Source: Flavobacteriales bacterium UBA2306 (lineage in GTDB: Bacteria > Bacteroidota > Bacteroidia > Flavobacteriales > Weeksellaceae). Taken from it: a stretch of DNA of 64,000 nucleotides. The translations under genes and the position numbers were made by a program. The notes under the pieces are model-generated. The model was not told the DNA's origin. It ran no database searches and saw nothing but the letters and a program-made list of their open reading frames with translations. How positions within the stretch are numbered: the first letter of the stretch is position 1; each line of letters starts with the position of its first letter. Positions 35,047 to 43,727 of the stretch are shown one piece after another. The DNA is taken from contig DDVS01000001.1 in the NCBI GenBank assembly GCA_002345565.1, forward strand, positions 366,712 to 430,711, written 5' to 3'.

Positions 35047-35847
35047 TTAAAATTGATTCGATTTTAAATTGACTTCAAACAAAAATTCCGGCGTTTTCGG
35101 GCTTTCAAAAGCAGACGTTCTATAATTTTCACGATTGAAAACAGCACACATTGTGTTTTGTGGATGATAAATATTTTGATGAAATTCCTTTGGAGTTCCA
35201 TCCAAAATGGCTTTGAAAACTTCGTAACGGATTTTCTCCGCATTATATGCGTAATCGTGCCAAACAACCACAGATTTATCATGGACAAGATGCTTGAAAA
35301 CCTGCTCTGTATCGTGTTTTACCATTTCGTAAGAATGATCTCCGTCTATGAAAATCAAATCATATTTTTTATTAAGTCCGGCAAAATCAAAAGTTTTTGT
35401 GTTGCCTTCCAGATGAAGAATTTTTGGATTTTTTTTTGACAAAATCCCGTGTAATTCTGCATATCTTTTGTTCCAACCCATTGCTTCCATTTCGGCTTTG
35501 GAAAGATTGAGTGTTGTACAATCTTCAATTTCTTTTGCCACATTCCAAACGCTTTCTCCACGCCAAGTTCCGATTTCGAAATAAGAATCTTTTCCTTTTG
35601 CTAAAGTTTTTAATAAAGCTAAATCTGTCGGAAGCGAGCCGCCATCAAGGATAAACAAGTCAACATTGGATTCAAAATTCTGATTAGAAATCTCGTCTAA
35701 AGAAACTTCAGGTAAGCTTAAAAAATTAGGATAAGTCTTTTGAAATTGTTGTTTTCTGATATCATTTTGGTCAAGAATCAGGTTAACAAGACTTGGTTGT
35801 TTTATAATATATTGAATAGATTTTTTTAACTTCTGAAGTTTAGTCAT
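35047..35847 (-). CDS. class I SAM-dependent methyltransferase
   Basis: The start at 35847 ('MTKLQKLKKSIQYI') gives 266 aa; the longer TTG form at 35853 adds two residues. The SAM-binding Rossmann motif is 'KDSYFEIGTWRGESVW' (about 87-102), and 'LIFIDGDHSYEMVKHD' (about 165-180) with 'VVVWHDY' follows, the Methyltransf_24 pattern. Its position at the head of two glycosyltransferases suggests methylation of a glycan or its precursor. The acceptor is unknown. Confidence 0.72.
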   Translation of the reverse strand: MTKLQKLKKSIQYIIKQPSLVNLILDQNDIRKQQFQKTYPNFLSLPEVSLDEISNQNFESNVDLFILDGGSLPTDLALLKTLAKGKDSYFEIGTWRGESVWNVAKEIEDCTTLNLSKAEMEAMGWNKRYAELHGILSKKNPKILHLEGNTKTFDFAGLNKKYDLIFIDGDHSYEMVKHDTEQVFKHLVHDKSVVVWHDYAYNAEKIRYEVFKAILDGTPKEFHQNIYHPQNTMCAVFNRENYRTSAFESPKTPEFLFEVNLKSNQF

Positions 35848-36002
35848 CGTCAATGGTAATTAATTTATCAAATCTCAAAATAAGATTTAAAACCCGAAAG
35901 TTACAGATTTTTTATAATATTTTCTGCTGATTATTGACTCCGTCTATAAAAATTTATTAATTTATTAACTGTAAAGATTCCTACTAAGAAGCCTATAAGA
36001 AG

Positions 36003-36010
36003 TAATTTTG
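36003..36010 (+). promoter_or_regulatory. -7 box TAATTTTG for the MFS gene
   Basis: This exact TAnnTTTG ends 19 nt before the ATG at 36029. Confidence 0.55.
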
Positions 36011-36028
36011 CATCTTTGATTTAATGTT

Positions 36029-37216
36029 ATGAATGCAACGATTGGACAAAGCAAAAATTTCTCATATTCCGTTATTTCCTATGTCTTTTTCACGTTTATA
36101 GGTTATTTCATCATCGGATTATCATTATCTGTTTTACCGATTTTCATTAGCAAAGGTCTTGGATTTAGTATGTTGGTTGCAGGAATTGTGATTAGTTTAC
36201 AATACATCATGACTTTTTTGATGAGAGCCTATTCCGGAAAAATTATCGATAGCAAAGGTCCTAAACCAGCTGTTTTAGCAAGTATGCTAAGTTTTGCTTT
36301 TACAGGATTGGTATTGATAATGGCTTATTATTTCAGATTCTCTCCTATTATAAGTTTGTTATTTCTAATTATCACAAGACTTTTTACCGGAGGCGCAGAA
36401 GGTATGGTTGGCGCAAGTCCGATTAACTGGGCGATTATGACTTTCGGAGAAAAACATACTGCAAAAATCATTTCCTACAATGGTGTTGCTTGTTACGGCG
36501 CTTTGGCTTTAGGCGCATCTTTGGGCGTTACAATTGTAAAGTACTTTAATTTTTATGGTTTAGGAATTCTGATTGTTATTTTAGGATTAATCGGGTTTTT
36601 CGTGGCAAGAACCAAAGAAAACAGAACCGGAAAACATTCTTCCGAAGAGGAACAAAAATCCTTTTGGAATGTTCTTGGAAAAGTAGCCCCTTTTGGGCTT
36701 TGTTTGGCTTTAGGAGGATTAGGATTTGCTACTATTTCTACATTTATTACACTTTATTATGATTATTACCATTGGCAAAACGGCGCAATGTGTTTATCTG
36801 TTTTCGGGATTTTGTTTGTTGCAGGAAGATTAGTTTTCAGTAATACTATTAATCGATTTGGCGGAATCAACGTTGCGATTGCGAGTTTAGCTGTAGAAAC
36901 CTTGGGCTTGACAATTATTAGCTTGTCTTATCATCCTTATTTTGCATTAATTGGTGCAGGAATCACAGGTTTAGGATTTTCATTAATTTTTCCTGCTTTG
37001 GGAGTTATGGCAATGAAAACTGTTCCTTCTTCCAATCAAGGTTCTGCTTTGGCTGGTTATGGATTATTCATAGATATTTCGCTTGGTGTGACTGGTCCTT
37101 TGATTGGTGGTGTTGCAGATGCTTTTGGATTGCCTTACATTTTCCCTTTCAGTATTGGGATTGTGATGTTAGGTTTAGCCCTAGCTTATTATCTGAAAAC
37201 GAATCAATCGAAATAA
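36029..37216 (+). CDS. MFS transporter (YhhS/YfcJ-like drug or arabinose efflux group)
   Basis: This 395-aa protein has 12 predicted helices in the inner membrane. The motif-A-like loop is 'YSGKIIDSKGPKPAVL' (about 68-83). 'FTGGAEGMVGASPINWAI' and 'GSALAGYGLFIDISLGVTGPL' match the YfcJ/YhhS-type efflux branch. The substrate is unknown. It is followed after 35 nt by a SulP transporter on the same strand. Confidence 0.82.
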   Translation: MNATIGQSKNFSYSVISYVFFTFIGYFIIGLSLSVLPIFISKGLGFSMLVAGIVISLQYIMTFLMRAYSGKIIDSKGPKPAVLASMLSFAFTGLVLIMAYYFRFSPIISLLFLIITRLFTGGAEGMVGASPINWAIMTFGEKHTAKIISYNGVACYGALALGASLGVTIVKYFNFYGLGILIVILGLIGFFVARTKENRTGKHSSEEEQKSFWNVLGKVAPFGLCLALGGLGFATISTFITLYYDYYHWQNGAMCLSVFGILFVAGRLVFSNTINRFGGINVAIASLAVETLGLTIISLSYHPYFALIGAGITGLGFSLIFPALGVMAMKTVPSSNQGSALAGYGLFIDISLGVTGPLIGGVADAFGLPYIFPFSIGIVMLGLALAYYLKTNQSK

Positions 37217-37251
37217 TAATTAATTCTACTATTTTCGCATTTTAAATTGAT

Positions 37252-38778
37252 ATGCAAAAAGTTCTCAATCTTTTTGATTTCTCTCAAAAAGTAAATTATA
37301 AAAACGAAATCTTCGCTGGATTAACTGTTGCAATGACAATGATTCCAGAGTCTTTGTCGTTTGCTATTCTTGCTGGATTTTCCCCGTTGACAGGTTTGTA
37401 CGCCGCTTTCATAATGGGATTGGTAACTGCGATTCTCGGCGGAAGACCAGGATTGATTTCCGGTGGCGCAGGTGCAACTGTTATTGTCTTGATTCCTTTA
37501 ATGATTTCACACGGTATCGAATATGTTTTTGCAACCGTGGTTTTAGCAGGAATTATTCAGATTGTTATCGGAATTTTTAAACTCGGAAAATTTATCAGAT
37601 TGGTTCCGCAATCGGTGATGTATGGTTTTGTAAATGGATTGGCCATTGTGATTTTTATGTCGCAGATTAATCAGTTTAAGGTTCAAGGAACGGAGAATTG
37701 GCTGTCAGGAAATCCACTTTACATAATGATTGGTTTGGTAGCTCTGACGATTTTTATCGTATTAATCTTTCCAAAATTCACGAAGAAAATTCCGGCTTCT
37801 TTGGTTGCGATTGCTGTTACTTTTGCTTTAGTAATGATTTTCGGAATTCAAACTAGAGCTGTTAACGATATTGCTAATATTGCCGGAGGTTTCCCACCAT
37901 TTCACATTCCGAATGTTGAATTGTCTTTTGAAGTTCTGAAAGTCATTTTTCCATTTGCTTTGATAATGTCAACTGTAGGATTAACGGAAGGTTTATTGAC
38001 TCTAAACCTGGTTGACGAAATCACAAACACCAAAGGAAATAGCAACAGAGAATGCGTTGCACAAGGAACAGCCAATATCCTGAATGGTTTCTTTTTTGGA
38101 ATGGGAGGTTGTCCGATGATTGCTCAGACTTTGGTAAATCTATCAGCCGGAGCAAGAGCAAGATTGTCTGGAATCATTGCAGCTTTGGTTATTCTTTTTA
38201 TTATACTTTTTGGAGCACCAATTATTGGAAAAATGCCAGTTGCAGCGTTAGTTGGTGTAATGATAATGGTTTCTGTCGGAACGTTTGAATGGGCAAGTTT
38301 CAAAGCAATTAAAAGATTTCCTAAATCTGATATTTTTGTAATGATTGTTGTTACTTTGATTACAGTTTTCCTTCACAATTTGGCTTTGGCTGTTTTGATT
38401 GGTGTGATTATTTCGGCTTTAGTTTTTGCTTGGGAAAGTGCAAAAAGAATCCGTGCAAGGAAATTTGTTGATGAAAATGGCGTAAAACATTACGAGATTT
38501 TTGGACCATTATTTTTCGGTTCTACGACTGTTTTTGCGGAGAAATTTGATGTGATGAATGATCCAAAAGAAGTTATTATCGATTTTAAAGAAAGCCGTGT
38601 GGTAGATATGTCCGCAATTGATATTCTGAATAAATTGACTGAGCGTTATCACGCTCAAGGAAAAATTGTTCGTTTAAAACATCTTAGTCCTGATTGCAGA
38701 CGATTGATAAAAAATGCGGAGAATGTGGTTGATATTAATATTATTGAAGACCCGGAATATGGCGTTTTGAAGAATTGA
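37252..38778 (+). CDS. SulP-family anion transporter with STAS domain
   Basis: This 508-aa protein has a membrane domain (about 1-400) with the SLC26/SulP opening 'AGLTVAMTMIPESLSFAILAGF' in part and 'SGGAGATVIVLIPL'. A C-terminal cytosolic STAS domain follows (about 405-508, 'EVIIDFKESRVVDMSAIDIL'). SulP proteins import sulfate, bicarbonate or other anions, usually with H+ or Na+. The exact anion is not readable from sequence. The protein is complete. Confidence 0.9.
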   Translation: MQKVLNLFDFSQKVNYKNEIFAGLTVAMTMIPESLSFAILAGFSPLTGLYAAFIMGLVTAILGGRPGLISGGAGATVIVLIPLMISHGIEYVFATVVLAGIIQIVIGIFKLGKFIRLVPQSVMYGFVNGLAIVIFMSQINQFKVQGTENWLSGNPLYIMIGLVALTIFIVLIFPKFTKKIPASLVAIAVTFALVMIFGIQTRAVNDIANIAGGFPPFHIPNVELSFEVLKVIFPFALIMSTVGLTEGLLTLNLVDEITNTKGNSNRECVAQGTANILNGFFFGMGGCPMIAQTLVNLSAGARARLSGIIAALVILFIILFGAPIIGKMPVAALVGVMIMVSVGTFEWASFKAIKRFPKSDIFVMIVVTLITVFLHNLALAVLIGVIISALVFAWESAKRIRARKFVDENGVKHYEIFGPLFFGSTTVFAEKFDVMNDPKEVIIDFKESRVVDMSAIDILNKLTERYHAQGKIVRLKHLSPDCRRLIKNAENVVDINIIEDPEYGVLKN

Positions 38779-39361
38779 TTTTTTATCGCAAAGGCACAAG
38801 TTTTTTATCCTAAATGTTTTAAAAGTCGCAAAATAAATACTAGATTTTTATAAGGAATTTTATTTTTTATAGGTCTTCGAGAGCCTCAGACTGACAATAC
38901 TAATACATTTTAGAATCTTTGAATTATATTTTGAAAGTCTTCGACTCCGCTCAGACTGACAATGTTTTCACATTGAGAATTCGTATTAGAGATGTCACAC
39001 TGAGCGGAGTCGAAGTGTTATTTTTACGTAGAAACTTGATTTGGAAAACAAATGCCCTAGCCCCGATTGACTCTCTATTTTTTTATTATTTTTATTTGAA
39101 TCGTCGAAACTTCGTTTTGCAGCGGCATCCTTTTTTGTCTTATCTGGAAAACTCTCTTTTGATGACAAAACGTCTAAGACAAAAAAGATATAGCACTTCG
39201 ACAAGCTCAGTATAAACTACAAGCGGGAAACAGCGCCAAATAAATAATAAATAATAAATAATAACTGTTCGACGAAGTCAATTAGCTCCTAAATAATATT
39301 ACGAAAACTCGATTTTCAAAATCCGATAAAAATCACGATTTTTGCAATCTCAAATTTTATT
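38779..39361. repeat. 583-nt repeat-rich intergenic region before prfC
   Basis: There is no credible gene here. CTTCGACTCCGCTCAG (38939-38954) and its exact complement CTGAGCGGAGTCGAAG (39000-39015) form a 16-bp inverted repeat around a 45-nt loop. A related half-site (GTCTTCGAGAGCCTCAGACT, 38875-38894) lies upstream. Copy B of the dispersed element seen near 25.7 kb is at 39196-39241. These are REP-like intergenic palindromes. A weak TTTTTG promoter element precedes prfC. Confidence 0.65.
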
Positions 39362-40954
39362 ATGTCTTTACAACAAGAAATCAGCAAAAGAAAAACTTTT
39401 GGAATCATCTCCCACCCCGATGCGGGAAAAACAACTTTGACGGAAAAACTCCTGCTTTTTGGAGGGGCGATTCAGGAAGCCGGTGCTGTAAAATCCAACA
39501 AAATCAAAAAAGGAGCGACTTCTGACTTTATGGAAATCGAACGTCAGAGAGGGATTTCTGTGGCAACTTCGGTTTTGGCTTTTGAATACAGAGACCACAA
39601 AATCAATATTCTGGATACGCCCGGTCACAAGGATTTCGCGGAAGACACTTACCGAACTCTGACTGCGGTTGACTCTGTAATTGTTGTGATTGACGTCGCA
39701 AAAGGGGTTGAGGAACAGACAGAAAAACTGGTTCAGGTTTGTAGAATGCGAAACATTCCGATGATTGTTTTCATTAATAAGTTGGACCGTGAAGGTAAAG
39801 ATGCTTTCGATTTACTGGATGAAGTGGAACAGAAATTAGGTTTGACGGTTTGTCCGCTTTCTCTGCCAATTGGTATGGGAAGTGACTTCCAAGGGATTTA
39901 TAATATTTGGGAAAATAATATTCAGTTGTTCTTGGAAGAGAAAAAACAGAAAGTTGGTGAATCTCTGAAAATTGATGACATCAACGATTCTCAAATCGAT
40001 GAATTGGTTGGTGCAAAAGCGGCGACAAGTTTGCGTGAAGAATTGGATTTGATTCAGTCGGTTTATCCTGAGTTTAATCGTGAAGATTATATGAATGGCG
40101 ATTTACAGCCGGTTTTCTTTGGTTCTGCTCTTAACAATTTTGGAGTTCGTGAGCTACTGAATGCTTTCATTGATATTGCACCAATGCCACAACCAAAAGA
40201 GAGTGAGACAAGACTCGTAAAACCTGAAGAAACTCAATTCACAGGATTTGTGTTCAAAATCCACGCAAATATGGACCCAAAACATAGAGACCGTCTGGCG
40301 TTTGTGAAAATCGTGTCCGGAACTTTCAAGAGAAATGAAAATTATCTCCTTGTAAGAGAAGGTAAAAAAATGAAGTTCTCCTCTCCTAACGCGTTCTTCG
40401 CTGACAAAAAAGAAGTTGTGGACGAGAGTTTCCCTGGCGATATTGTCGGACTTCACGATACAGGAAGTTTCCGAATTGGAGATACTTTGACAGCCGGTGA
40501 AAAATTGAACTTCAAAGGAATCCCGAGTTTCTCTCCGGAACATTTCCGTTACATCAATAACAACGACCCATTGAAAGCAAAACAATTGGCAAAAGGTGTT
40601 GACCAGCTAATGGATGAAGGTGTTGCTCAGTTATTTACGCTGGAAATGAATGGACGAAAAATCATTGGAACGGTTGGTGCGCTTCAGTATGAAGTTATCC
40701 AATACCGTTTGGAGCACGAATATGGTGCGAAATGTTCTTATGAGCCAATCAGTATTCATAAAGCTTGTTGGGTTGAAGCGGATGAAAAGTCTGAGGAATT
40801 CAAAGAATTTGCGAGACTGAAACAGCGTTTCTTAGCGAGAGACAAATATGACCAATTGGTTTTCTTGGCCGATTCGTCTTTTACGATTCATATGACTCAG
40901 GAAAAGTTTCCGAATGTGAAACTGCATTTTATTAGTGAGTTTGCTAATGATTAA
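39362..40954 (+). CDS. prfC: peptide chain release factor 3
   Basis: RF3 is a GTPase that recycles RF1/RF2 from the ribosome after peptide release. The protein is 530 aa. G1 is 'SHPDAGKTTL' (18-27), switch I/G2 lies near 'GISVATSV', G3 is 'DTPGHKDF' and G4 is 'INKLDREGKD'. The C-terminal domains include the RF3-specific 'GVAQLFTLEMNGRKIIGTVG' block. The sequence is complete, with a strong terminator right after. Confidence 0.96.
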   Translation: MSLQQEISKRKTFGIISHPDAGKTTLTEKLLLFGGAIQEAGAVKSNKIKKGATSDFMEIERQRGISVATSVLAFEYRDHKINILDTPGHKDFAEDTYRTLTAVDSVIVVIDVAKGVEEQTEKLVQVCRMRNIPMIVFINKLDREGKDAFDLLDEVEQKLGLTVCPLSLPIGMGSDFQGIYNIWENNIQLFLEEKKQKVGESLKIDDINDSQIDELVGAKAATSLREELDLIQSVYPEFNREDYMNGDLQPVFFGSALNNFGVRELLNAFIDIAPMPQPKESETRLVKPEETQFTGFVFKIHANMDPKHRDRLAFVKIVSGTFKRNENYLLVREGKKMKFSSPNAFFADKKEVVDESFPGDIVGLHDTGSFRIGDTLTAGEKLNFKGIPSFSPEHFRYINNNDPLKAKQLAKGVDQLMDEGVAQLFTLEMNGRKIIGTVGALQYEVIQYRLEHEYGAKCSYEPISIHKACWVEADEKSEEFKEFARLKQRFLARDKYDQLVFLADSSFTIHMTQEKFPNVKLHFISEFAND

Positions 40955-40960
40955 AATATT

Positions 40961-40989
40961 AAATCCGCAGAGTTTTCTGCGGATTTTTT
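40961..40989 (+). terminator. terminator after prfC
   Basis: AAATCCGCAGA pairs with TCTGCGGATTT around GTT, then a T-run. Confidence 0.9.
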
Positions 40990-41005
40990 TGTTAGATATA
41001 TTATG

Positions 41006-41013
41006 TATATTTG
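41006..41013 (+). promoter_or_regulatory. -7 box TATATTTG for the orphan gene
   Basis: This exact TAnnTTTG ends 34 nt before the ATG at 41047. Confidence 0.5.
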
Positions 41014-41046
41014 AGAATTAACTAATAACTTAAAAATTAAATATAT

Positions 41047-42141
41047 ATGAACGTAGAAAGGCTTAACAGAATTCTAATTGACTTAAATGATGCATTAAAA
41101 AAAGAAAATACAGTAATTCTTCTTCAAGAAGTAAGAGATAATCTGCAAAATCAAGTTAATCAACCAAATCAACCTGTATATCAAACTGAACTTGTAAAGA
41201 GTTTAGAAAAATTATATGAAAACCTAATTAAGTCCGCATACAATAATTATTCTCCAAGCTGGAAAGAAATAATAAATGAAATTGGTCATAGTGTAGAATT
41301 TGGAGATGAATTGAAGCGAAAAATTGAATCTATATTTTCTTCAAATGTAATTACTCCTGCGAAAGCATTAGAAGACATAAATGAGTTGTTTGAAGATTTA
41401 CAAAACTTCCAAACAGCAATAAATAATACGTTAAGTGGTTTTGAAACTTTAGGAATTGAAGAGGAAATATTAGAAGATGGAGAATGTGAGTTAGGATATA
41501 CAATTCCCAGAGAATTTATTGATAATGAATTATCTGGTTTAAAAAAAGAAATAAGTGAATTAAACTTTATTTTAAATCATATTTCAGAAGCTGTAACTGG
41601 TAAAAAAGAAGAATTTAAGGTAAAAACTATTTCTTCAAGTGACTTTTTATTATACATTCTTATCTCATTAAATGTGGCAGATGTATTATCAAAAGCAACC
41701 GAAAGGATTTTAAATCATTACAAGCAAATTTTAGAAATAAAATCTTTAAGAAATCAGTTGAAAGAAAAAGGAGTTCCAGCACAACAAACAAAAGGTATCG
41801 AAAGTTATGCAAATGGAATAATGAAAGAGGAAATAAAAGCTATTGCAAAAGAAGTAATTGAAGAATATTATAAGGGTGATAAAGGCCGAAAAAATGAATT
41901 AGAAAATAGTTTGGAAATTGCTTTAAATAAGTTAGCAAATAGAATTGACAAAGGATTTAATGTGGAAATTCGCGTCGAACCCCTTCCTGCTCCCAAAGAT
42001 AAAACTAATGAAACTGAAGAATATCAAAAAAAAGTAGAAATAATTAAGTCCATCCAACAAAGTGCTAAAAATATAGAATATATTGAAAATAATGGTGAAT
42101 CAATATTACAACTTCCTGAAATTGAAAATAACGATGAATAA
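41047..42141 (+). CDS. unrecognised cytosolic helical protein
   Basis: I do not recognise this 364-aa protein. It is almost wholly helical, rich in Glu, Lys, Ile and Asn, and lacks a signal peptide. One hydrophobic stretch ('DFLLYILISLNVADVL', about 200-215) could be buried or membrane-associated. The C-terminus is acidic and Asn-rich. Base composition is even lower in GC than its neighbours, and it stands alone with its own promoter and terminator between prfC and the adh-katE pair. These traits suggest recent acquisition. A defence or stress role is possible but unsupported. Confidence 0.6.
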   Translation: MNVERLNRILIDLNDALKKENTVILLQEVRDNLQNQVNQPNQPVYQTELVKSLEKLYENLIKSAYNNYSPSWKEIINEIGHSVEFGDELKRKIESIFSSNVITPAKALEDINELFEDLQNFQTAINNTLSGFETLGIEEEILEDGECELGYTIPREFIDNELSGLKKEISELNFILNHISEAVTGKKEEFKVKTISSSDFLLYILISLNVADVLSKATERILNHYKQILEIKSLRNQLKEKGVPAQQTKGIESYANGIMKEEIKAIAKEVIEEYYKGDKGRKNELENSLEIALNKLANRIDKGFNVEIRVEPLPAPKDKTNETEEYQKKVEIIKSIQQSAKNIEYIENNGESILQLPEIENNDE

Positions 42142-42180
42142 AGTTTGAAGAATTTATAAAAATTATTGAAAAAAAAACAT

Positions 42181-42212
42181 AAAAAGCATCCAAAATTTGG
42201 ATGCTTTTTTCT
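42181..42212 (+). terminator. terminator after the orphan gene
   Basis: AAAAAGCATCC pairs with GGATGCTTTTT around AAAATTT. Confidence 0.9.
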
Positions 42213-42354
42213 TTACCAATTCTTGTAAATCATTTGTAAAATCAATTCAAATATTTGATTTTCATTAGATTAAAATATTACAAAAATTATCGGATTCATT
42301 TACAAATCATTCTTTTCGTTGTTTGATAGATTTACATCTATAAAATTATTCACA

Positions 42355-42480
42355 ATGAAAAAGTTACTATTGACTACAGTTATTCTTAGCACGATCACCA
42401 TGTGTAACTCAAAAAAATCAAAGATTCCACTCATCAATTCCAGGGAATATATGATAATATTAATTCATAATTCAATTTAA
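42355..42480 (+). CDS. small 41-aa ORF with signal-like N-terminus
   Basis: The ATG at 42355 opens 41 codons beginning MKKLLLTTVILSTITMCNSK, a basic start plus hydrophobic core ending at a Cys. The residue before the Cys is Met, so it is a poor lipobox. The remaining 20 residues match nothing I know. It may be a small exported peptide or the 5' remnant of a lost lipoprotein gene. A TTTG/TAGATTTA pair upstream is only a weak promoter. The rest of the 393-nt gap (42142-42534) holds two terminators. Confidence 0.3.
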   Translation: MKKLLLTTVILSTITMCNSKKSKIPLINSREYMIILIHNSI

Positions 42481-42496
42481 AATTAATGCTATAATC

Positions 42497-42525
42497 AGAA
42501 AGACCATCATTGTGATGGTCTTTCT
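42497..42525. terminator. bidirectional terminator beyond the alcohol dehydrogenase gene
   Basis: AGAAAGACCATCA pairs perfectly with TGATGGTCTTTCT around a 3-nt loop. It ends the minus-strand adh-katE unit and any transcript of the small ORF. Confidence 0.85.
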
Positions 42526-42534
42526 AATTATATT

Positions 42535-43701
42535 TTAAATCCAGGGATCCAGAACTACTTTAACGCATCCATCTTCTTTTTTATGGAAAATTTCGTAACC
42601 TTTTGCTACATCGTCCAAACTCAACTTATGTGTAATAATATCATCTAATTTTACCTGGCCTGTTTCCACATATTTTAGTAGTTTATCTATAATTGCGTGA
42701 ACTGGTGATTGTCCGGCCTTGATCGTTATTCCCTTATCAAAGATCTGACCTAACTTGAAATTATCATAACTCACAGGATAAACTCCTAGAACAGAAACAA
42801 AGCCTCCTCTTCGAACACCACTCATGCAGGCTTCTAAAACTTTAATGGAACCTTTTTCAAAATTTAAAACTGCTTTAGCTTTATCTAATAGGTTCCGCTC
42901 TGGTTCAAAACCGACGGCATCAATACATAGATCTGCACCTCTGCCATTCGTCAGATTTCTGATTTCCTCAACCGTCTGCTCTGCGCTTTCCCATAGAATC
43001 GTTTCGCAACCAGTTAGCCTTTTGATCTGATCAAGCCTATACTGTAATGTATCAATTACAATGACTTTCTTTGCATTGTGAAGGATCGCACTTTTAACGG
43101 ACATCGATCCTACTGGTCCTGCTCCAAAGACAGCAACAGTTTCTCCTCCTTTCAGATCACCCCACATTACTCCTGTATAACCAGTTGGGAAAATATCCGT
43201 CAAGAATAACACCTGTTCATCAGTTAAATTTTCAGGTACTTTCCGAGGGCCAAAATTAGCATAAGGTACTCTAACATATTGAGCTTGTCCTCCGCTATAA
43301 CCTCCATACAGATCTGTGTATCCAAACATTCCGCCACCTTTTTCCGTCAGGATTCCACCTTCCGGACCATAATGATCGGGATTGCTGTTTTCACAGGCTC
43401 CCGGAAGATCATGCTCACAGAAATAACATCCACCGCAAGCTATTGGAAAGGGTACTACGACCCTATCTCCCACTTTTAGATGGGTAATATTTTTTCCGAC
43501 ATCTTCTATTATTCCCATAAATTCATGCCCCATAACCATTGGTTTTAATTGTGGCATTCCACCTGAATACATATGGAGATCGCTGCCGCAGATTGCTGTC
43601 GATGTTACTTTGAGTATAATGTCATTTTGTTCTTCGATTCTCGGATCTTCAACTGTGTCACAGGTAATTTTACCTGGTGCGTGAAAAACTGCTGCTTTCA
43701 T
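42535..43701 (-). CDS. zinc-dependent alcohol/formaldehyde dehydrogenase-like protein
   Basis: This 388-aa medium-chain dehydrogenase has the catalytic zinc site 'STAICGSDLH' (Cys38) and 'MGHEFMG', a structural zinc Cys cluster 'CGGCYFCEHDLPGAC' (about 89-103), and the NAD fold 'VAVFGAGPVGSMSV' (about 188-201). The long insertion 'GYTDLYGGYSGGQAQYVRVP' (about 124-143) is typical of glutathione-independent formaldehyde dehydrogenase-like proteins. It probably oxidises an alcohol or aldehyde with NAD+. It lies 26 nt downstream of the catalase gene, so the two are likely co-transcribed in stress. Confidence 0.85.
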   Translation of the reverse strand: MKAAVFHAPGKITCDTVEDPRIEEQNDIILKVTSTAICGSDLHMYSGGMPQLKPMVMGHEFMGIIEDVGKNITHLKVGDRVVVPFPIACGGCYFCEHDLPGACENSNPDHYGPEGGILTEKGGGMFGYTDLYGGYSGGQAQYVRVPYANFGPRKVPENLTDEQVLFLTDIFPTGYTGVMWGDLKGGETVAVFGAGPVGSMSVKSAILHNAKKVIVIDTLQYRLDQIKRLTGCETILWESAEQTVEEIRNLTNGRGADLCIDAVGFEPERNLLDKAKAVLNFEKGSIKVLEACMSGVRRGGFVSVLGVYPVSYDNFKLGQIFDKGITIKAGQSPVHAIIDKLLKYVETGQVKLDDIITHKLSLDDVAKGYEIFHKKEDGCVKVVLDPWI

Positions 43702-43727
43702 AACTTTATATTTTTTGATTAGATGTC

